Position numbers and translations under genes: made by a program. From Acetobacter sp. (lineage in GTDB: Bacteria; Pseudomonadota; Alphaproteobacteria; RF32; CAG-239): 22,261 nt of DNA. Of this stretch, positions 9,291-16,829 are shown piece after piece; the first letter of the stretch is position 1; the number at the start of each line of letters is the position of its first letter. Below the pieces are notes generated by a model. That model was not told the origin of the DNA. It saw nothing but the letters and a program-made list of their open reading frames with translations, and made no database searches. Location: NCBI GenBank assembly GCA_023665325.1, contig JAMPED010000025.1, forward strand, positions 1-22,261, given 5' to 3'.

Positions 9291-10058
9291 CTAATCCTCA
9301 TTATCCATATCAAAGTCATACTCAGAGGTCTGCTCCGTACTTTCCGCACCACCGCAACGCTTTATTTTTCCGCGATTCTGCAAATACATAGATTTTACTG
9401 CCTCATAATAATCCACCGAGCCCTCTTCCAAACTCTCCAACATCTTAAGATTTTCAGCCATCAAATTAAGGTATTTCACTCCTGCCGCACCATAATATAC
9501 TGCCCACGCATCTTCTCCATTACTCTCCTGCGCCACCCAGTACATTGGAGAGCTGTATCCATCAACCACAAATCCTGTAGCAGCGCGCGGCGTGCTCGGT
9601 CCAACAACAGGAAGTATCAAAAACGGACCATCCGGAACGCACCACGTTGCTAAGGTTTCATCAAAACCTGTTTTTTTCCGCTCTAACCCAACCTTAGAGG
9701 CAACATCAAACAAGCCAACACCGCCTAATGTCGTATTAAGCACAAAACGCCCTAAATTATTTCCAGAATCTCCAAGTTCCCCTTGTAAGATATGATTCAC
9801 TGCAGAAACTGGCTCTTCTATATTATAAAAGAAGTTTGAAACACGTTCACGTATAAATTCATTTGTTACCGCTCGATAGCCTTTTGCTACGGGGCGAATA
9901 ACATATTTATCCAATTTATCATTAAAGCCAAACATTGCACGATTATAACTCTCTAAAGCAGTTATTTCTTCAGGCGTATCTCTGCTAGTTACTGTTGTAC
10001 ACCCACTTAAACTGAATAACAATAAAGCTATAAAATATTTAGAAAAACCCTTAGACAC
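9291..10058 (-). CDS. mlaA: MlaA/VacJ family outer-membrane lipoprotein
   Basis: The protein has 255 residues from the chosen GTG. MlaA sits in the outer membrane and removes misplaced phospholipids from its outer leaflet, passing them to MlaC. The N-terminus is a lipoprotein signal (SKGFSKYFIALLLFSLSGC, lipobox LSGC). The family core follows: YNRAMFGFNDKLDKYVIRPVAKGY, VSNFFYNIEEP, LGRFVLNTTLGGVGLFDVA and WCVPDGPFLILPVVGPSTPRA. The GTG at 10058 is preferred because GAGGG precedes it by a few bases and it gives a normal lipoprotein signal. A TTG at 10118 has AGGTGG upstream and would add 20 residues with an acidic n-region, which is unlikely but possible. The acidic C-terminal tail (DFDMDNED) is not essential to the family. 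Confidence 0.92.
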   Translation of the reverse strand: MSKGFSKYFIALLLFSLSGCTTVTSRDTPEEITALESYNRAMFGFNDKLDKYVIRPVAKGYRAVTNEFIRERVSNFFYNIEEPVSAVNHILQGELGDSGNNLGRFVLNTTLGGVGLFDVASKVGLERKKTGFDETLATWCVPDGPFLILPVVGPSTPRAATGFVVDGYSSPMYWVAQESNGEDAWAVYYGAAGVKYLNLMAENLKMLESLEEGSVDYYEAVKSMYLQNRGKIKRCGGAESTEQTSEYDFDMDNED

Positions 10059-10198
10059 TTTTCCCTCTTTTAAAATTTTTATCCAATATAGCTCTTCCAC
10101 CAAATAAATCAACAACAAATTTCGCCACCTCAGAATGTTAATAAGTTTTCAAGCATTTTTTATTGTGAAAATGTTACAATTTAGAAATGTTTTGTGTG

Positions 10199-10226
10199 TT
10201 GCAAATCAAAAATTAAGCGCTACTAT
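10199..10226 (+). promoter_or_regulatory. possible promoter of the aminotransferase gene
   Basis: TTGCAA (10199-10204), 16 bases, TACTAT (10221-10226): four of six matches in each box. The divergent mlaA gene starts on the other side of this region. An AAGAGG Shine-Dalgarno precedes the ATG at 10262 by 9 bases. Confidence 0.35.
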
Positions 10227-10261
10227 GCCGTTATGTTGAATTTTTTAAGAGGTAAACACTT

Positions 10262-11422
10262 ATGACTAATACATATAATGGCAAAATTAACCTTTTTGAT
10301 TGCGCAACTGCACAAAAAGTTATCGGGCAAGATAAATTTCTAAATGCTTTTAAAACAGTTTTAGACCACGGAGCTTATTGTCAGGGGCCAGAAACAAAAG
10401 AATTAGACGAGAAACTTGCTAACTATTCTGGTGTTAAGTATTGCGCAACTTGCGCTTCAGGTACTGACGCTTTGGTTTTAGCGTTAATGGCTTGGGGTGT
10501 TAAACCGGGTGACGCTGTTTTTGTATCTTCATTCACATTTGTTGCCTCTGCTGAATGTGCAGCAATTTTAGGAGCGACTCCAATTTTCGTCGATTCAGAT
10601 CCTCATACATATAATATGGATCCAGCTGATTTACAACGCGCTATTGATGAAGTTAAAAAAGAAGGTAAGTTAAATCTTAAAGCGGTTGTTGCGGTTGACA
10701 TTTTCGGCTCTCCTTGCGACCTCGACCAAATTATGAAAATTGCACACGATAACGGAATGAAAGTTCTGGAAGATGCTGCTCAGGCATACGGCTCTACATA
10801 TAATGGTAAAAAAGCTGGCTCTTATGCTGATATGGTTGCAACATCTTTTTATCCAACAAAACCTTTAGCTTGCTATGGTGACGGTGGCGCTACATTTACT
10901 AACTCTTCCGAAGAGAATGAGTTATTAAAATCTTGTCGCGTTCACGGAATGAGCCCCGAAGATCACTATGATAATGTTCGCTTAGGTGTTACTGGTCGTT
11001 TAGATTCATTCCAAGGCGCTGTTGTACTTGAAAAATTGAAAATTTTTGATGAAGAATTAGTAAAAAGAACAAAAATTGCTAAGAAATACGACACAGAGTT
11101 GAGCTCTTATTTTGGTAAACAGAAAATCTTAGACAATGCAACCTCTGCTTATGGTTTGTACACCATTGACTGCGAAGATAGAGATGAGCTAATGACCTAT
11201 TTGAGAGAAAATAATATTCCTTGTGGTGCTTATTATCCTCGTCCAGTTCACACCCAGACAGCATATGCTAAATGGAACACAAGAAGCTTACCTGTTTGTG
11301 AGAAACTTTCCAAGACTGTCTTAAGTATTCCAATGCATCCATATCTAGAAGAAGATGCTCAGAACTATGTCATTGGTAAGATGAACGAATTTGCTGCTAA
11401 AAAATCTAAAGTTGCGGCTTAA
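10262..11422 (+). CDS. DegT/DnrJ/EryC1/StrS family PLP aminotransferase (WbpE-like)
   Basis: The protein has 386 residues, the family's usual length. The family moves an amino group, usually from glutamate, to a keto-sugar nucleotide in the synthesis of O-antigen, capsule or glycoprotein sugars. Seen: SGTDALVLALMAWGVKPGD (cofactor phosphate region), SFTFVASAECAAILGATPIFVD, LEDAAQAYGS, and ATSFYPTKPLACYGDGGA with the Schiff-base lysine at K200. The last motif resembles WbpE/WlbC enzymes acting on UDP-3-keto-GlcNAc uronate, but the substrate cannot be fixed from sequence alone. It stands alone here, with no other sugar-nucleotide gene in the window. It is followed by its own terminator, so it is monocistronic. 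Confidence 0.88.
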   Translation: MTNTYNGKINLFDCATAQKVIGQDKFLNAFKTVLDHGAYCQGPETKELDEKLANYSGVKYCATCASGTDALVLALMAWGVKPGDAVFVSSFTFVASAECAAILGATPIFVDSDPHTYNMDPADLQRAIDEVKKEGKLNLKAVVAVDIFGSPCDLDQIMKIAHDNGMKVLEDAAQAYGSTYNGKKAGSYADMVATSFYPTKPLACYGDGGATFTNSSEENELLKSCRVHGMSPEDHYDNVRLGVTGRLDSFQGAVVLEKLKIFDEELVKRTKIAKKYDTELSSYFGKQKILDNATSAYGLYTIDCEDRDELMTYLRENNIPCGAYYPRPVHTQTAYAKWNTRSLPVCEKLSKTVLSIPMHPYLEEDAQNYVIGKMNEFAAKKSKVAA

Positions 11423-11443
11423 TCAAATATTTATCAAAACCCC

Positions 11444-11474
11444 AAAACAGATACTTAACGGTATCTGTTTTTTT
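11444..11474 (+). terminator. intrinsic terminator after the aminotransferase
   Basis: CAGATAC (11448-11454), loop TTAACG, GTATCTG (11461-11467), then a run of seven T. Flanking A/T bases extend the stem by up to four pairs. Confidence 0.85.
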
Positions 11475-11499
11475 GTTTTATCAGAAAGAAACTTATTTA

Positions 11500-11528
11500 T
11501 TGATTTTCTAAATATTACTCCTTATATT
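11500..11528 (+). promoter_or_regulatory. promoter of the BI-1/YccA gene
   Basis: TTGATT (11500-11505), 17-base spacer, TATATT (11523-11528). It lies between the preceding terminator and the gene, about 40 bases before the start codon. Confidence 0.6.
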
Positions 11529-11568
11529 ATGTTTAGTGAAATTTTTTTGAAGAAGGGGAAACTTGATT

Positions 11569-12288
11569 ATGATAGAAGATAGAGAAGTTGCGTCTTATAG
11601 CAATGCACAAGTTGTTGACGAAGGACTGCGCAGCTATATGCTTAAAATTTATAATTATATGGCTGGCGGATTGGCTATTACAGGTATCATTTCATATTTC
11701 ATTGCTAGTAATCCATCCATTTTAAGATTGTTCATTACCCCAACCGGATATTCAGCATTTGGATGGCTGGCTTTGCTTGCTCCACTGATTATGATTTTTG
11801 CATTCAGCTGGGTTATCAACAGAGGAACACTCGCTCAGGTTCAAGCTACGTTTTGGGGATTTTCTGTTTTAATGAGTATTTCGCTTGCGCCTATTTTCCT
11901 TATTTATACAGGAGCTAGTATCGCACGTGTTTTCTTAATCACTTCTGCTACATTTGGTGCATTAAGTTTATATGGCTACACCACCAAAAAAGATTTAAGC
12001 GGCTGGAGAAGCTTTTTAATGATTGGCTTAATCGGGTTGATTATTGCAACTGTTGTTAACTTCTTTATGCAAAGCCCAGGGCTTTATTACGCTTTATCAT
12101 ACGTTGGCATTTTCATTTTTGCTGGTTTAACAGCATATGATACGCAAAACCTTAAAAACTTATATTATCAAAATGGAATGAATGGCGATACAGCAGATAG
12201 AATCGCCATTTCTGGCGCGCTTTCATTGTACCTTGACTTTATCAATATGTTCTTATATTTATTAAGGTTAATGGGAGATAGAAGATAA
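11569..12288 (+). CDS. Bax inhibitor-1/YccA family inner-membrane protein
   Basis: The protein has 239 residues. It has a short polar N-terminus (MIEDREVASYSNAQVVDEG), then LRSYMLKIYNYMAGGLAITG and about seven hydrophobic segments to the end. These include the family hallmark regions SATFGALSLYGYTTKKDLSGW, GLTAYDTQNLK and the final LSLYLDFINMFLYLLRLMG. In bacteria this family includes YccA, an FtsH-interacting protein, and YetJ, a pH-sensitive calcium leak channel; which role applies here is unknown. The ATG at 11569 is taken as the start. A TTG two codons upstream lies only 4 bases from the AGAAGGGG ribosome site, so it remains possible. The gene is bounded by terminators on both sides. Confidence 0.9.
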   Translation: MIEDREVASYSNAQVVDEGLRSYMLKIYNYMAGGLAITGIISYFIASNPSILRLFITPTGYSAFGWLALLAPLIMIFAFSWVINRGTLAQVQATFWGFSVLMSISLAPIFLIYTGASIARVFLITSATFGALSLYGYTTKKDLSGWRSFLMIGLIGLIIATVVNFFMQSPGLYYALSYVGIFIFAGLTAYDTQNLKNLYYQNGMNGDTADRIAISGALSLYLDFINMFLYLLRLMGDRR

Positions 12289-12304
12289 GTTGTTTCCTGA
12301 GCGC

Positions 12305-12331
12305 AACCGGCACACTTGTTGCCGGTTTTTT
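12305..12331 (+). terminator. intrinsic terminator after the BI-1 gene
   Basis: AACCGGCA (12305-12312), 7-base loop, TGCCGGTT (12320-12327), continuing into a T run. The stem has eight pairs, four of them G-C in the core. Confidence 0.9.
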
Positions 12332-12634
12332 ATTATTTCATTCTAGAGAAATATTATAGTCGAGAAAGAAAATAGAAGTGATTGCTGCTAAAGATATTAC
12401 AACGAACTCTCATATCATCGTTAACCCGTGTAAAATTATTCATCGTTTAAGTTAGTATTTGATTTCTTTATAGTATTTTATAAAACAATAGTTATCTTAA
12501 AAAATTCCTGATGGTTAAGATATTCCGCCAAGAGGACGATTTTAAAAACAGGTGTGCGTTATTTGCAATTATCAGAAGGTTTTGTATAGGAGGGTTGAGA
12601 CACTTTGTAACATTAAGTCAGTCAGTTGGCAAAA
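12332..12634. other. 303-base intergenic stretch with no convincing gene
   Basis: AT-rich. The only open frame of note is a 57-codon one from the ATG at 12511 (plus strand) that runs into the 3' end of the opposite gene. It has no ribosome site and no recognisable motif. No tRNA, terminator or repeat was seen. It may be decayed DNA. Confidence 0.5.
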
Positions 12635-13369
12635 TCATTCTTTGTTGTTCTTTTTATTTCCAAAGACATAATATACAGGATTAGCCATTCCTCTTTTTTT
12701 GAAAGAGTTATTTTTATTTAAATATTGCGGATAATTTTTTGAAACATCTATTCCCTCAAACAACCAACGAGTTCGCCCCTTTTCATCAATTTCCGTTTTC
12801 CAAGTGTTAGGTTTATAAATTGCTCTAAATATACCTTTATATTCGCTTATAACTAACTCTATGTCTTTAATTTTATTTATATTTAACAACCAACTTTTAC
12901 GCGTTGCATCATAAACATCTTGTGATTTTTGGTATGTATTATTGATGTTAACAATAAGCACATTGTGAATAATCTCATCTCTAGTTATATCCTCCGCACA
13001 ATAGAAAGCCTCAATTTCTGATACAGATTTCATCCCATTATCAAGACTATGATATCCGCCCATTATATTTAGCAATTGCCTTTTATTCCATATTTCAGAC
13101 GAGAAAATATCAATTAACGCTGCTTCCAAATGAAAAGCCTCAATTTCAGTTAACTTATGTCGGATAATATATTTTTCAACATTTGCTCCTGCTAATTGTA
13201 TATCATAAATTCGTTTATTCTTTTCTTTTTCCGCAATCTCTTGCTCGTGAGCAAAAACTCTATTGCCACAACCTTTTCCAATGTAAAAAATTGTTTTATC
13301 TCTAGAATCTATCAAACAATATACATAGTACCCTATGTTCTCAATGGTTGCTTCGGAAAATTCAAACAT
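12635..13369 (-). CDS. GIY-YIG nuclease-domain protein, LEM-3-like type
   Basis: The protein has 244 residues from the chosen ATG. The N-terminal domain (about residues 12-115) carries the GIY-YIG signature as GYYVYCLID...FYIGKGCGNRVFAHE, with Y29-I-G31, the putative catalytic R37, and a conserved helix glutamate in HLEAALID. FYIGKGxGNRVFAH is typical of the LEM-3-like subfamily. The C-terminal half has W-x-L-N-I-N-K and YKGIFRAIYKPNTW...RWLFEG, a second domain often found with this nuclease type. The family cuts DNA in repair or mobile contexts; the target here is unknown. AGAGAG lies 6 bases before the ATG at 13369. A longer frame to the GTG at 13435 would add a hydrophobic stretch that is probably untranslated. 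It stands alone beside a tRNA gene, a common insertion site. Confidence 0.8.
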   Translation of the reverse strand: MFEFSEATIENIGYYVYCLIDSRDKTIFYIGKGCGNRVFAHEQEIAEKEKNKRIYDIQLAGANVEKYIIRHKLTEIEAFHLEAALIDIFSSEIWNKRQLLNIMGGYHSLDNGMKSVSEIEAFYCAEDITRDEIIHNVLIVNINNTYQKSQDVYDATRKSWLLNINKIKDIELVISEYKGIFRAIYKPNTWKTEIDEKGRTRWLFEGIDVSKNYPQYLNKNNSFKKRGMANPVYYVFGNKKNNKE

Positions 13370-13458
13370 CTCCAACTCTCTGTAAAACATTTTTATTTTG
13401 CAAATTGAAACATATATGAAAATAAAAAGTAGCACCGGAATAGTACCGAAAAATGAAA

Positions 13459-13483
13459 GGGTTTAGAGAAATGCTCTAAACCC
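13459..13483 (-). terminator. terminator of tRNA-Thr
   Basis: On the minus strand GGGTTTAGAG, loop CATTT, CTCTAAACCC: a perfect 10-bp stem followed by TTTCATTTTT. It lies just 3' of the tRNA. Confidence 0.85.
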
Positions 13484-13493
13484 TTGATTTAAC

Positions 13494-13568
13494 TGGTGCC
13501 GCTAGTAAGAATCGGACTTACGACCCCGTCATTACCAATGACGTGCTCTACCACTGAGCTATAGCGGC
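13494..13568 (-). tRNA. tRNA-Thr (anticodon GGU)
   Basis: It folds as a cloverleaf: acceptor GCCGCTA/TAGCGGC, D stem GCTC/GAGC, anticodon stem CGTCA/TGACG around loop TTGGTAA (anticodon GGT), T stem GTAAG/CTTAC, discriminator A and an encoded CCA. The T loop reads TCCGATT, so position 55 is C where T is nearly universal. Confidence 0.95.
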
Positions 13569-13795
13569 ATATTTATAAAGTGCCACCAATGACATATTGC
13601 AACGCTGCACAACCGTTTCATTAGTTAGCAATGGGTAGAATAACTGAACTTTTTATAAAATCAATAAAAATTTTCGCAATTATTTATTTTTTTCTTTTTG
13701 TTTAATTCTTTTGGCTTAAGTAAATAATTTATTTGAAAAAAATTAAAGTTAATGATAAATAAATCTCTGTTAACAACTCTTGAGGTTTCTTTATT
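13569..13795. other. AT-rich intergenic region
   Basis: It separates the divergent tRNA-Thr and the coiled-coil operon. A TTGCAA with a TATAAA-like box upstream of the tRNA is a plausible tRNA promoter. A GAGG about 10 bases before the ATG at 13796 serves the operon. Nothing else was seen. Confidence 0.4.
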
Positions 13796-15859
13796 ATGCC
13801 TAATAGCAAAAAACGAAAAAATGTTTCAAACATAAAACATCCCGAAACTTTTTCGGTTACTCGGCGGTTTCTTTGGTTGAAACAAAATTTTGCATATTGT
13901 TTAGCAATTTCTGCAGTGGTGTGGATTGTTGGACTTAGCTATTATATAGAGCATTTTATAGGATGGGGGAGTGTCCTAGCCTTAAATCCTGCTGATTTTG
14001 GTCCGTTCATTCTTTCTATAACTTTACCTCTTTTAACAGTGTGGTTTATTTTGGCATATATTGAGCGCAGCAGCAGCTTAGATGCTAATGCTGAATTATT
14101 CCAATCGTATATTAACAGTTTAATGTATCCTGATGAAGGGGCATCCCAAAGTGCCAAAGCATTTGCGACAGCTTTGCAAGAACAGATAAAACTACTGCAG
14201 CAAGAAAACAAGCAAGTCGTAACGCAGTCTGCGCAATTAAAGACTGATTTGGATAATCGTGTTGAGGAGTTATCTAAAATTCTTTCGACTTTAGACCTGT
14301 ATTCTTCTAAGACTTTAAATGAATTAAATGATGGGGTGAAGAATTTGGCCAATCGCTGTTCCTATATTACAGATAAAACTAACAACACAGTAAGCAATAT
14401 GCGTGATTGTACCGCACAAATATCTCAAAACTCAGATATTTTTTTAGGAAAAATTACGCCTATATTAGATGAAATTTCCGCAGTATCTTCAAACATTAAA
14501 AATAACATTGCTGACAATAAGATCAATCTCTCCGAGATTAAAACACAACTTGAAGCTTGCGCAAACTTAAGTAAAAATCAAATTGAAGAAATGTTGATGA
14601 AAATTTCTGATAATTCATCACGAATTGAAAATGCTTTTTATAAAATGACTGATGAATATGATTCTTTATATAAACGATTGGACACAAGCATTTCAGGTAT
14701 TGAGGGACGCGTGGAGGAACAACAGCGTCTCATTCACACGCAAAATAATGTATTAGATCACAATTCTGAAATATTAAATAATAAACTTACTAAATATGGT
14801 AAAACTCTATCTTCTGAAATTGATAAATTAGTTAAAAACTCTGTTGAGATGGAAAAAATGACGAAAAAACAAATTTCCGCTCTTAAAGCTGTTAATGTTG
14901 AAACTGGAAAAACATTAAATGGAATCGGAAACTCGTTTGATCAAAAACGTGCTGAATTAGAACAACGCTGCGAATATGCCGTCAACAGTATGCAAAATGT
15001 GATTATCGCTATCAACAAAGAAACTGAAAAACTGATGACATTTACTTCTTTAACACAAGCTAAAAATATGGATTTACAAAACATTTCTGAAACTATTGTT
15101 GATAAGATTGGGGATGTCAGTAGTAAACTTGCATTAAAAACAGATACCCTAAAAGATAAAGCTGTTGAAGTTATTGGTAAATTTACAGAAGCGAGTGAGC
15201 TTATTAACCGCAGCACAGATAAAATGAGCACATCATCAAGCTTAATTGTTAATAACAGCCAGCAGGGTGTGCGTCTTTTGGAGGAGCAGAGTTTTTATAT
15301 TAACAATGCAATGACCAATGTCGAAGTTATTAGTGAAAAACTAAATAAGCTTAACTCTGATATTAAAAAAGCATCTGAAGATATTGCTCTGACAATGTCT
15401 AATTATAGTAAGCAAATAAATCGTTATGAACATTTACAAGAGGATATTACGCCGTTTGAAACAAATGAGCCCGAATTTGATGAAGAAAAACTTATTCAGA
15501 CAGCAAATCATATCAATAAATTTTTAGCAAAACAAGGTATTAAAACAGAAAAGCTCTTCAACAATGCTGATATGCTTGATTTGTGGGAGAATTATTTAAC
15601 AAAAGATGTTTCTATTTTTAATGAAATACTTACATCTACTTTATCTAAAAAACAAATTTTTGCTATTCGTAAATCTTTCGACGATAATGCAGATTTTCAT
15701 AATCTAGTTATCCGCTATTTATTTTTGATGGATATTTTGATAAAAGAAATATCAAATCCATTGCAGAACAATAAAGATAATCTTATTAACTTTTCAGTTA
15801 ATTATGCTTTAGATAAAACTTATTTTATTCTTCTTAAGGCACTGAATAATGCAGACTAA
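13796..15859 (+). CDS. two-TM, long coiled-coil membrane protein of unknown function
   Basis: The protein has 687 residues. It has a basic N-terminus (NSKKRKN), TM1 about 31-51, a short loop, TM2 about 69-89, then a long polar helical region about 90-560. That region is rich in N, S, K, E and L with spaced hydrophobics, consistent with coiled coil. A distinct, more globular C-terminal part (about 575-687) contains NADMLDLWENYL and LSKKQIFAIRKSF. There are no catalytic motifs and no methyl-accepting signaling hairpin that I can identify. The topology predicts both termini in the cytoplasm with the coil inside. The same outline is known for the polar landmark TipN of Caulobacter, but only the architecture is comparable. 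It is first gene of an operon, overlapping dusB by 11 bases, so translation is probably coupled. Confidence 0.8.
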   Translation: MPNSKKRKNVSNIKHPETFSVTRRFLWLKQNFAYCLAISAVVWIVGLSYYIEHFIGWGSVLALNPADFGPFILSITLPLLTVWFILAYIERSSSLDANAELFQSYINSLMYPDEGASQSAKAFATALQEQIKLLQQENKQVVTQSAQLKTDLDNRVEELSKILSTLDLYSSKTLNELNDGVKNLANRCSYITDKTNNTVSNMRDCTAQISQNSDIFLGKITPILDEISAVSSNIKNNIADNKINLSEIKTQLEACANLSKNQIEEMLMKISDNSSRIENAFYKMTDEYDSLYKRLDTSISGIEGRVEEQQRLIHTQNNVLDHNSEILNNKLTKYGKTLSSEIDKLVKNSVEMEKMTKKQISALKAVNVETGKTLNGIGNSFDQKRAELEQRCEYAVNSMQNVIIAINKETEKLMTFTSLTQAKNMDLQNISETIVDKIGDVSSKLALKTDTLKDKAVEVIGKFTEASELINRSTDKMSTSSSLIVNNSQQGVRLLEEQSFYINNAMTNVEVISEKLNKLNSDIKKASEDIALTMSNYSKQINRYEHLQEDITPFETNEPEFDEEKLIQTANHINKFLAKQGIKTEKLFNNADMLDLWENYLTKDVSIFNEILTSTLSKKQIFAIRKSFDDNADFHNLVIRYLFLMDILIKEISNPLQNNKDNLINFSVNYALDKTYFILLKALNNAD

Positions 15860-16829
15860 TATTATTGGACTTAAAAGCAATGTATTTTTAGCGCCGATGG
15901 CAGGCATTACAGACTACCCTTTGCGAAAACTTGTAGCAAGTAAAGGTGTGGCGAATCTTTATTCTGAAATGGTTGCAATTAACGCTATAAGTAGAAAAAA
16001 TCCTAAAACTTATAGAATTGCAGATGTACGCAATGAACCCTATCCTGTTATTGTCCAGCTTGTTGGCAATGATCCGTTACTTTTTTCTGAAGCTGCTAAG
16101 TTAGCTGAAGAATTAGGAGCATACTCACTTGATATCAATATGGGATGTCCTGTAAAAAAAATTGTAGGAAATAACTCAGGTTCTGCATTGATGAAAGATA
16201 CTCTGCTTGCCTCAAAGATTATTCAAGCCACAGTTAAGGCAACACAACTTAAAGTTTCGGTTAAATTTCGCAAAGGATGGGATAACAACTCTATCAATGC
16301 AGTTGAATTCGCTAAAATGTGTGAGGATAGTGGAGCTGCTTATGTTACTATCCACGGAAGAACTCGTGCACAAGGATATTCTGGTATTGCTGATTGGAAT
16401 ATTATAAAACAGGTTAAAGAGGCTGTTCACATTCCGGTTATTGGAAACGGAGACGTTACATCTCCAATACTTGCAAAACAAATGTTAGAACAAACAGAAG
16501 CTGATGGTGTAATGATTGGACGTGGCGCGTTAGGAAATCCTTGGCTCCCTGGGCAAGTACACCAATATTTAAATGAAAATATTCCCCCGCAAAGTGTTCC
16601 TATAAAAGAATTAAAAGAAGCTTTGTTACAACAACTTGTCGATATGGTTGATTTTTATGGGAAAGAGATGGCTGTTGCTATTTCACGTAAATATGTATGT
16701 TGGTATTCAAAGAATCTACGTGATGCCAAAAAATTTAGAGAATATTATACTAAAATTTATGATTATAATATAGCTGTTCAAGCTATTGAAGATTATTTTA
16801 CCCAGCAAGAGGAGACTATTACAGAATGA
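15849..16829 (+). CDS. dusB: tRNA-dihydrouridine synthase B
   Basis: The protein has 326 residues, normal for DusB. This FMN- and NADPH-dependent enzyme reduces uridine to dihydrouridine in the D loop of tRNAs. Seen: the N-terminal LAPMAGITDYPLR, then VQLVGNDP, DINMGCPVKKI with catalytic C100, VSVKFRKGWD, VTIHGRTRAQGYSG (FMN/RNA-binding TIM barrel), IPVIGNGDV and DGVMIGRGALGNPW. The C-terminal helical RNA-binding part has RKYVCWYSKNL. In alphaproteobacteria this gene was named nifR3 and normally begins the ntrBC cluster; here trkA follows directly. Its start lies inside the previous gene and its stop overlaps the trkA start (ATGA). Confidence 0.95.
   Translation: MQTNIIGLKSNVFLAPMAGITDYPLRKLVASKGVANLYSEMVAINAISRKNPKTYRIADVRNEPYPVIVQLVGNDPLLFSEAAKLAEELGAYSLDINMGCPVKKIVGNNSGSALMKDTLLASKIIQATVKATQLKVSVKFRKGWDNNSINAVEFAKMCEDSGAAYVTIHGRTRAQGYSGIADWNIIKQVKEAVHIPVIGNGDVTSPILAKQMLEQTEADGVMIGRGALGNPWLPGQVHQYLNENIPPQSVPIKELKEALLQQLVDMVDFYGKEMAVAISRKYVCWYSKNLRDAKKFREYYTKIYDYNIAVQAIEDYFTQQEETITE

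Noticed and set aside
10059..10118. 20-residue N-terminal extension of MlaA from a TTG
   Set aside because: It would put an acidic, non-typical segment before a complete lipoprotein signal that has its own GTG and GAGGG site. Kept only as a possibility.
12511..12684. 57-codon frame starting MVKIFRQEDDF
   Set aside because: It has no Shine-Dalgarno sequence or recognisable motif, and its end overlaps the opposite-strand nuclease gene. It could be a gene relic, but there is nothing to support it.
13370..13435. Hydrophobic N-terminal extension of the GIY-YIG protein
   Set aside because: It is AT-rich sequence with a GTG start and no ribosome site; the nuclease domain begins normally from the ATG at 13369.
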